Positions 56,900 through 64,000 of a stretch of DNA of 64,000 bases are shown here, one piece after another (position 1 is the first letter of the stretch; each line of letters opens with the position of its first letter). The stretch covers positions 3,472,001 to 3,536,000 of the forward strand of contig NC_049563.1 in NCBI RefSeq assembly GCF_013368755.1, in the 5' to 3' direction. A model generated the notes under the pieces. That model saw nothing but the letters and a program-made list of their open reading frames with translations. It was not told the DNA's origin and ran no database searches. The translations under genes and the position numbers were made by a program. This stretch comes from Talaromyces rugulosus (lineage: Eukaryota > Ascomycota > Eurotiomycetes > Eurotiales > Trichocomaceae).

Positions 56900-57645
56900 T
56901 TTTGCAAATAGATCGCACCGCCGGTGTTGGTATGGGTTGGGGGGGGGAAGGCCGTGGCTGGATTGTAGGCTGCACAAGGAAAAGTATGGGAATCAAAAGA
57001 GTGGAGAGCTTTTGTCCAAGCTGTGGTTAATTCTCTTTCTGTAGGCTAAGTCCACGTCGGTGTTGACTGTGCTGGCCATGAAGGATGTAGAAACCCTGAC
57101 TATGTAATCCGAAATTGGTTCATTGAGTCATGGCCACGGGGCTGATAACGAATGTAGCTGTATTTTGGCTTTTCTAGCTTGAAATCGCTTCCGAACGAAG
57201 AATATGCAGTGCAACGTTGGGATGATGGACAATTCTTTGGCGAGGCAAAAACATCGAAGCTCGCCCAACGACGAGGACTAAGCTGGCTCCGGGAATACCA
57301 GCTTCTTCAGCTGGGGACGTGCGGTACGCCTGCAAAAGTAGGAATGGCTGGGCGCCGGCTGAGTTTCGCAGATGAAAGACGAATGCTGCTGGAACCGCCT
57401 TGTCAATTTGGAGATCAGAGCTATAGAAGTTGGCCAAGCCAGCGTCGTTGGCCGGAGCAAACGTAACCATCCCGGACGGCGGCTAAAACCTGGCTGTTTG
57501 TCCTGTTTGCGCGTTCGCGTCAAGCTGGTCTTCCCCGCCAGCCGGAATTTCCGTCGTTCTTCTTTTGGTTCCACAGCTCCAACGTCCCTTCTTCATCACT
57601 TCGCAGCTGAATCGATCCCTCCATCGATTTTGTCTACTCTGCACC
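56900..57645. other. Divergent promoter, mitochondrial carrier and SR-like gene
   Basis: About 750 bp without a supportable gene. A 95-98 codon frame on each strand at 57174-57470 overlaps the other and shows no domain. Confidence 0.45.
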
Positions 57646-58743
57646 ATGTCTCGCTCCGGCGGAACAACGCTGTACGTCACAGGCTTCGGCCACGGAACCC
57701 GGGCACGCGATCTCGCATACGAATTCGAACGGTACGTCCTGTCCGCCGATGGTCTACGACCTCCTCGATCCCTCCCCGAAACCAACCCCATCTCCATCAC
57801 GTTTTCTCCGATTCAATACTTCGGCTTTTGAATCCGTCTGTCGTCCTTGGGCCCGCTACCCCGTCGATTTGACCCTTCTGTGGAAGAACGGAAACGGCTA
57901 TCCTGACGCGGCGGTCACACCCTTCCTCTTAACAAACCGCTGACAATCCACTCTCATTATTGTTTCTCATCTGTTCAAACTTTTTCCCTATCCAAAGTGT
58001 GTTGAACCGAACGTCTAATTTGACTGTACCAGATATGGTCGCCTTGTTCGCTGTGACATTCCGGCACCACGCACAGCATCAAGCCGCCTGTAGGTGTCCC
58101 AAGGAATTCCTTATATGGTGCTGTACTCAAAAATCACTACAGGTTTGCGTTCGTTGAATACGAAAGTCGTCGTGACGCAGACGATGCCTATCATGAGATG
58201 CATAATAAACGCATCGGCCGCGATGATTTGCTAAAAATCGAGGTAAGTTCAGGCTCATGGTTTTAGGAAACCAATCTAATCAATCAGTAGTGGGCGCGTA
58301 CTCCCCCATCTGCATCGTGGCGCTTTGACTCTGGCCGTGAGCGTCGTCGAGACCGCACTCCTCCTCGTAGAGGTCGTTCTCCATCTCCCCGCCGTGGACG
58401 TGGTGATTACTCACCACGTAAAGATGACCGACGAGACAAGGACTATGATCGACGTGATCGAGACCGCGACCGCGATCGCGAACGAGAGCGTGACCGTGAC
58501 CGTGACAGGTCCCGCAGCCCCGAAGATCGGGAGCGCGATTTGAAAGAGGATCGTGAGCGACCTGATGATAGAGAACGCCGCGAGGACGACCATGAAAATG
58601 GTACCAACGGCGATGAGAGGAAGCGTACGTCATCCATATTGATTTTCTTGTCTTGAATACCCAATTGTCAATCAATTACTGACATTTCAGCAGCTCTCGA
58701 CCCACCCCCTTCTGGTCATGACGAGCTTGATACGGCCGAGTAA
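57646..58743 (+). CDS. SR-type splicing protein, RRM plus RS/RD-rich tail
   Basis: Exons 57646-57731, 58033-58089, 58143-58242, 58291-58624 and 58691-58743 encode 209 aa. The single RNA-recognition motif reads TTLYVTGFGHGTRARDLAYE (RNP2 at LYVTGF), RYGRLVRCDIPAPR, then FAFVEYESRRDADDAYHEMH (RNP1-like). The tail is a dense run of Arg-Asp/Arg-Glu dipeptides and SPS/RSRS elements. This is the layout of fission yeast Srp2-like and other SR proteins that act in splice-site choice. The first intron, 301 nt, is far longer than others in the window, and SR genes often carry regulated introns. The 57-nt second exon sits inside the RRM. Confidence 0.9.
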
Positions 58744-59675
58744 ATTCCTTGCTGACGTTTAAAATGGCTGTTTGGTAAGCTTTATTCCAACTGCTTCATG
58801 TACTTGTGGAGGGCAAAGCATTGTCATTGCTTGCGTCGCCCATTGTCAGTCGAAATCACACAAGTTGTGTGAGATGCACTGGCGAAAAGATATTTTTATT
58901 TAGGCATTTCAAAATATGTAGTTTTTCAATAAAAATTAGTCTGGATATCTAGCAGGAAAACTTCATCTCCTACTATCAACCTCAATCTTAGTTTATTGAA
59001 CTGAATCTTATTCTGAATTGGAGGTGTCACGACACCATTGGCATCATTCTCGGGCTGCTGGAGAAGCCCTAGCTGAATTTGTGGATTTCACCAAGGCTTG
59101 GACGAATTTGTCGTATATCAACCCCTAGGTGTACACGCGCATGATGGCGATACTCGTCTATCTAAAGGTCCACCACACACCTATTGCTACATGCGGCGCT
59201 ACACGGTCGATATCTGTGTCTTCCAGCACCACTGCTGCGTCGTTTCCGCCTCTAAACAAATGGTTGGCTCTTAACTGCCCATGCACCAGGCCAGTTTACA
59301 GTCGATAGGTGGGCTTATCGCTCTTACTATAAAAAGGAAATCTACATTCCATTACATCTCGTTGACTTCTTTGAGTTGTTCGTAATTTATATACGACTTA
59401 TTGATATGAGACACAACACTGCAATATATGTTTTATTGTTATTTTCTGTTTGCATATTCCTTTTTGTGAAGTTTATATATAATAATACCGGGAATTTGGC
59501 GTCCATGTCCCATGTAATCAATCAATCTTCTGCTGACCATTCATGTGTGTATGTAGTTAATTCTACTATAAATAACATTTGAATTTTGTGAGGGTGTAAA
59601 TTGTATCCCTACGAAGCAGATCGAGCTTTGAATGTCTAGCAACAACAGTGCTAGAGGTAGGTGATTAAATTGACA
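58744..59675. other. Intergenic boundary to the relic region
   Basis: About 930 bp without a credible gene. A 68-codon plus frame at 59376-59582 has a hydrophobic stretch but no homology I recognise. The base composition turns AT-rich here. Confidence 0.45.
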
Positions 59676-60110
59676 TCAAACCATTCCCAAAATCAAGGCC
59701 CTCTGCAAGCGGAGGGATCGAGAAGATAACGTCTCATCCCTCAGGGCCTCCCTACGAGAGAGGCTATTGGGGTTAAAATATGGTTTCTCACCTAAACCAA
59801 TTGTTCGATGGTCTAGCCTCTCCCCAAATCTTTCAAAGTCCAAAGTAGCAGTATGGAAAACACCCCGGTTGTCCCATATGGCCAAATCATTTTTATTCTG
59901 CCAACGGTTGCGCACCTGGTTGTCATGGTTGCCAACCACTAGATCAAGCAACCAATCCATCAATCTCTTGGATTCAGGCCCCATTAAATCATTGATATTC
60001 TCAACATGGTGTCCAAACGCGAATACTGACTTCCAGCCTGTCACTGGATTGGTGCGCACAACCGGGTGAGTAGCGCGTAGTTCTGGGCGTATCGTACGCT
60101 TCATTAGCAA
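59676..60110 (-). pseudogene. TauD/TfdA-type dioxygenase, C-terminal fragment
   Basis: A 144-codon minus frame carries the C-terminal half of an Fe(II)/2-oxoglutarate dioxygenase: THPVVRTNPVTGWKSVFAFG, then LAIWDNRGVFHTATLDF with the distal metal His, and the end GEKPYFNPNSLSRREAL. The N-terminal half with the HxD metal site is not found in the next 300 bases upstream. The remaining sequence is not disrupted. A GCTAAT-AAG acceptor-like signal just upstream of the Arg-Thr-Ile start suggests that this was a second or third exon. As it stands it cannot bind iron. Confidence 0.7.
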
Positions 60111-60399
60111 TTATGAAATTGAAAGTAATCAAACAGGACACTAATATAACGTATTTCAGTATTTAAAAAACAAGTATAAAACAATACCATAAAGTAGATT
60201 GGCCTCCATCGTACAATATTCTTGAATTCCTGAACGCAGACTTCGAGAGTCTTCACATCAGTTTACAGTGTCTGTAGCCTTCTTCAAAGTGCACTTTATT
60301 AAAATCAAACCTCTGCTGTCAAAAATGTCAGCGATTCCTATGATCAGCGTATGCACTACATGACCTGCATGCCTTAACTTGCAAAATAGCTTACAGGCA

Positions 60400-61020
60400 A
60401 CAGGTGAAAACTTCCATCGACGAAATGGACGGCGATGAATGACAAATGTTACTTAGACCGATATCAAAAAACGGTATCAAGTCGTCCGTGATGCCATTGA
60501 ACCGATCAAAGAACCTGAGTTCAAAAAGCAGAACATCCGCCACGATCATCGCCTCATTGATGATATGGTAGCGTACATGATGAAGAGCGAGGTGGGATTT
60601 GTCTTGTCTTTGAAGAGTGAGTTACACCTTTACTCTCCCGCGGATAAAAGAAATGGGGCATAGTCTTACTCCGAATTTCTTTTGGTAGACTACGATGGCG
60701 ATGTCCAATCCAACCTTGTCGCGCAGGGCTTGGGGTCGCTAGGCTTGATGAACTCAGTTCTCACCACAGCAGACGGCAAAGCGTTTGAGAGCGAAGCTGC
60801 TCACGGCACTGTGACACGCCATTTCCGCGCGTACCAAAGAGGGGAGAAGACGTCCACGAATCCTATAGCGACCATCTTTACCTAGACGGGTAGGCTGATT
60901 CAGCGCGGCAAATTTGATGATACCCCTGATCCTGTTGTCTTTGCAGAATGCCTGGAGAAGGCGTGCACTGACACGATTGATTTGGATAGCATATGTCGCA
61001 GTGGGGTGGTAAGACAAATA
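60400..61020 (+). pseudogene. NADP-isocitrate dehydrogenase pseudogene
   Basis: Pieces of NADP-dependent isocitrate dehydrogenase appear in order. EMDGDE near 60428 comes from the N-terminus and is followed at once by a stop. After loss of most of the middle, HRLIDDMVAYMMKSEVGFVL is readable. Across a preserved intron (60616-60689) come [20 protein letters not shown] and [18 protein letters not shown]. At 60883-60885 a TAG stands where the family has Trp in IFAWTRGL. Beyond it IQRGKFDDTPD is still readable. The large deletion, frameshift and stops make it non-functional. Confidence 0.85.
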
Positions 61021-61127
61021 ATACGAAAGTCTTCTTTAGAATCCCCAAAAATATGCGTCTCAATTTCCCTTGTTATTTTTTGCAAGTGCTCTATCAACTA
61101 TTATACTCACAGAGATATTGACCAACC

Positions 61128-61680
61128 ATGCAAGGCTGCGCAGAAGAAGACGCGATCACTATGCATAAAAATGTCGAAAAGAATAACAAGACCGACCAAG
61201 ACGCCATCATTGCTACTCCAGTCGACACCCCTAGTAATAACGATAGCCATACTGACTTTGACTCCCACAAAGGCAGTAACCATAGAAGGGAAAACATACT
61301 ACAAAATGTAGAAGCAGCACGCTATTCGGTTTTCCCCAAGGGCACTCGTTTTTTTATTATCATCATGGCTGCTGTATGCGGCATGGTCTCACCACTGTCT
61401 GGAAACATCTTTTATCCTGCACTCAACCATTGTCGGCCGACCATCAAGTCAGTCAGTCACTGATAAAAATGTCCCCGACGACAGCCACAGCAGGTAACAA
61501 TCTCTGCCGTTGTCTGCTCGGCGCCGGCGAAGCCCCCGTCATCATCCAGATGATTGACTCGATGGGCTGTGGGTGGTGCTTTACATTCATTTCATTGGTC
61601 ATATTTGCCACGACGCCGATTCTGTGGATTCTGATGCATTAGGGTCCAGGGTGGAGGAGAAAAGAGCGCAAAGAATAGAG
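61128..61680 (+). pseudogene. MFS transporter pseudogene with central deletion
   Basis: The first 100 codons encode an MFS N-terminus: a polar leader, then FPKGTRFFIIIMAAVCGMVS and PLSGNIFYPALN (first membrane helix). A one-base loss then shifts the frame; the sequence after it, LSADHQVSQSLI, is in the next frame. It runs directly into C-terminal MFS sequence (CLLGAGEAPVIIQMIDSMGC, then GWCFTFISLVIFATTPILWI). About ten membrane helices are missing. A TAG at 61640-61642 stands just before GPGW, where KWG is usual. Type: drug:H+ antiporter-like MFS. Confidence 0.85.
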
Positions 61681-61887
61681 GTCGAAACCATCTTGAGCTC
61701 TTTGTGAATTGTCCAGATATTTAGAAAGTTTACTTCTATGACACGTATGCCCTTTTGTGTCACGGCCTACATATGCATGTATGTATGCCCAAGGTATATA
61801 AATCAGGTGAATTTGTTTATGTAATAATTTTCTATGTTGTCAGAAGAGTCGCTGCCAACTAGAGAGCAAATTCAAACTTTGGAACAC

Positions 61888-62137
61888 TGTTAGGGTCCTA
61901 GCCCCTGGGATACTCAGGCTTCGCTCTCGTAGAATAACCGCACCTGGTCCGCACCTGATCCGCCATAGAAGAACCCCCTGACGCTACACCAGATTCGCTA
62001 GGGCGCCCCCAAGACCCACACTCACCTGTATCGACAATGCGAACCCCTGCGAACCTTTTCCTTCTCTTTCTCACGTTCGAATCTACTCAATTCCTGGACC
62101 TACATTAGGCCAGTAAGACGGGACCTAGCCCGTAACA
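61888..62137. mobile_element. Solo LTR (250 bp) with 5-bp target site duplication
   Basis: The element begins TGTTAGGGTCCTAGCCC and ends GGGACCTAGCCCGTAACA, so it has TG...CA ends with imperfect inverted termini. It is flanked on both sides by AACAC (61883-61887 and 62138-62142), a 5-bp target duplication. No internal retrotransposon sequence is present, so it is best read as a solo LTR left by recombination. Its GC content is higher than the decayed DNA around it. Confidence 0.8.
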
Positions 62138-62334
62138 AACACAGAGGGGCAATACTAGCTAACCGTATTCCTTACTGCTCTGTATAATGTATATGCTGCT
62201 GAGTTTCGATATTAACCAATGATACATACATATGAGCCTTGAGCAAGCCTTGAAAGTGGATGTATGCGGGCGCTAAATTAACCCCTAGATGTGGATCTCA
62301 TTTTATTTGCAATCTGAACGTCTTGTCCATAGAG

Positions 62335-63790
62335 ATGGCAAATTCCATCACTGCAGCACTTGAAAGGTCATGTCGTTTGTCTCAAACCCCCTCCCAAATC
62401 TTGATACCATTTTTGGATTTTCAGCCTTCTCGGTGTTTTCGTATTTTGCAAGCAAAATCGAAGCAGATGAGCATATCACCACCGCGCGTGCTTTCAAATC
62501 ACGCGTTTAGAAATCTAAACCCTTCTGAAAAGATCGAGGAGGAGACACTTCCACATTATATTGCAGACAGGTACTATCTAGTGCGCATTGGCGAGATATT
62601 TCAGTCTCAGTACCAGGGCCTTATGAAACTTGGGTATGGGTTAGCCTTAACCAAATAGCTCTGTCGCGATTTTCAGTAAGTGTTGAATACTTTCCTGTAT
62701 AATATACTATTAATATTGAACAGGGAACATTATCATTTAGTGTTAAAAAGTCAATATAGAAAGTAAGAGAATGCTACTAGAAGTCGCTATTACTAAACAT
62801 CTCTGGGGAAACCTGGATAACCATCCTGAATAGAAGTTTGTCCGATTCATTAGCGATTTATTTGAAGTAACTAGACTTTATAGTATTTATATTTATATTT
62901 TTTATCCTCTTACAAGCCTTGATATAAGTAACTGTATAGAATATCTTCTTAGATAAATACTAACTATTTCTCTTCTCTAAGCTATAGCTTAGAATATTCT
63001 TTTTACCCTAGATTATCTCTATTATATAAATATTATCTATACAGGTACATTTAGAGATCCTTTACGTATTTTACTCATAAAAACTATGATTTTAGATATC
63101 TAGCCTAATAACATTTTGGCGGGAGTGGATGATGAATCTGTTTTAGAGCAGAACGAACTGTCTTCACTATCTTCCTGGAAATTTGATGGTTTTAGATTTA
63201 GGAGAAGCCCGCTTGGGTGAGATTCATAAAGGCATTATTATGTCCTCCTTATATAGAGCACTGGAAGTGATACTTGGCCTTGATTGGAATAATAAAGTTG
63301 ATATATAGGGCTTTGGCTAAACTGTAATTTAATCTATCCCTACAATGCAGCATTTCGCTAATCTTTTATATTAGATATGGATGATATTCGAAGGGAGGAA
63401 CATTTTTAGGGGTAAGAGCCTGGGAGAACTTGATAAGATGCAATACGTTATAGAAATGATATTTCTTCTTGGTTTTCCTCCTGACGAATTCTGTAAGAAA
63501 ACTAGAGAATTATTAGATTATTGGGATGAAAATGGTAAGTGCCTATATGGTCGTTTTTGTATTTAAGGCTTATTTCTGGTTTTAAGTTTATATATTATAG
63601 GTAACTGAAAAACCTCTATTTCTATTTATGGCTAGTCTCTTGAGCTCTATAAAAAACAGCTAGAGGAAAAGGAAAAGATGTAATTTCTATGTTTAATGCG
63701 GAAAATGTTGGCTTGGTTACCGGAAGAACGACCCTCAGCAGAGAAGTTGCTTTATGATGAGTGGATAAGGGGAGACGATTATTAGCATAT
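62335..63790 (+). pseudogene. SRPK-like serine/threonine kinase pseudogene
   Basis: Kinase pieces occur in the right order but in changing frames. EEETLPHYIADRYYLVRIGE and FQSQYQGLMKLGYG (Gly loop) come first, with a TAG at 62656 where VWL is expected. EVAITKHLWGNLDNHPE and KFVRFISDLFEV follow. Then comes a decayed catalytic loop with a stop at the Lys of DxKPNN (63101), followed by PNNILAGVDDES. GEARLGEIHKGIIM and YRALEVILGLDWNNKVDI precede a TAG at 63306 in place of Trp. The frame 63381-63566 (MIFEGRNIF, ELDKMQYVIEMIFLLGFPPD) and AWLPEERPSAEKLLYDEWIR near 63712 complete the C-lobe. The DNA is strongly AT-rich. Non-functional. Confidence 0.85.
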
Positions 63791-64000
63791 TTTGCTAACT
63801 CTGGTCCTGGATACTACAGAAGGCGTTAGACTCCAACTAGGATCCCATGATTTGAGAAAACTACGTATATTGGCCAAAGTCTCAATACAAAGACTAGACA
63901 GAGTCAGTAATCATAACAGGAGGTCTCTACTCTTTGTGTAGTGTACTGTAAGGAGTAGGGATGGTTAAAAAAAATGTTTTCCAAGATTACAGGCATATCA
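63791..64000. other. Right edge, AT-rich, no gene seen
   Basis: No coding sequence is recognisable after the kinase relic. Confidence 0.5.

Noticed and set aside
59376..59582. Small 68-codon plus frame with a hydrophobic segment
   Set aside because: AT-rich context, no homology or expression signal recognised; a single helix in such DNA is often chance.
1..64000. CRISPR arrays, rRNA operons, tRNA genes and bacterial-type operons
   Set aside because: None were found; the genes have introns and fungal organisation, and no direct-repeat/spacer array is visible.

Overview
The window is nuclear DNA of a filamentous ascomycete, most likely in the Eurotiales (Aspergillus/Penicillium type). The genes are compact, with short introns of about 50-90 nt, GTAAGT-like donors and GCTAAC-like branch points. 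Proteins of COP9 signalosome subunit 3, Atg22/Atg7, an FLC/TRP-like protein, a HisH-HisF fusion and Mpe1 are all of fungal type. Genus and species cannot be fixed from the sequence alone.

From 1.4 to 58.8 kb the window is an ordinary gene-dense chromosome arm of mostly conserved single-copy genes. In order (strand): atg22 (+), protein disulfide isomerase (+), uracil-DNA glycosylase (-), a large disordered protein with a GC-AG intron (+), a broken F-box gene (-), arp4 (-), a Hep59/C9orf78 splicing-factor homologue (+), an FLC/TRP-like membrane protein (+), dpb2 (-), a NASP/SHNi-TPR histone chaperone (+), a Yippee protein (-), ornithine decarboxylase antizyme with a +1 frameshift site (-), mpe1 (-), his7 (-), dCMP deaminase (-), atg7 (+), mrm2 (-), dbp3 (+), rft1 (-), ost3 (-), an unrecognised coiled-coil protein (+), rfa1 (-), ubp14 (+), COP9 signalosome subunit 3 (-), pro2 (+), rpl18 (-), a mitochondrial carrier (-) and an RRM/RS-domain splicing protein (+). 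Exon joins were worked out by hand. Reading frame, splice consensus and total length divisible by three agree for every model listed; the antizyme model agrees only after a programmed +1 shift.

Functional themes recur. Four genes serve DNA replication, repair or nucleotide supply: ung1, dpb2, dCMP deaminase and rfa1; a histone chaperone gene (NASP) is paired head to head with dpb2. Perfect ACGCGT (MCB-like) boxes lie in the promoters of ung1 and rfa1, and a pair of them lies between dpb2 and NASP. Two amino-acid biosynthesis genes, his7 and pro2, each carry a perfect TGACTCA (Gcn4/CpcA-type) site. Two autophagy genes and three ER/N-glycosylation genes (pdi, rft1, ost3) are scattered among the others.

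From about 59.6 kb to the right edge the character changes. The DNA becomes AT-rich and holds only relics: the C-terminal part of a TauD-type dioxygenase, an NADP-isocitrate dehydrogenase with stops and deletions, an MFS transporter reduced to its two ends, a solo LTR with a perfect 5-bp target duplication, and a decayed SRPK-like kinase. Several stops fall where the families have tryptophan (TGG to TAG), as expected from CpA-directed RIP mutation. This looks like the start of an accessory or subtelomere-like block.

The most notable single element is the antizyme gene. Its spliced first reading frame ends in TCC-TGA, and the rest of the protein is in the +1 frame, so polyamine-controlled frameshifting can be read directly from the sequence.
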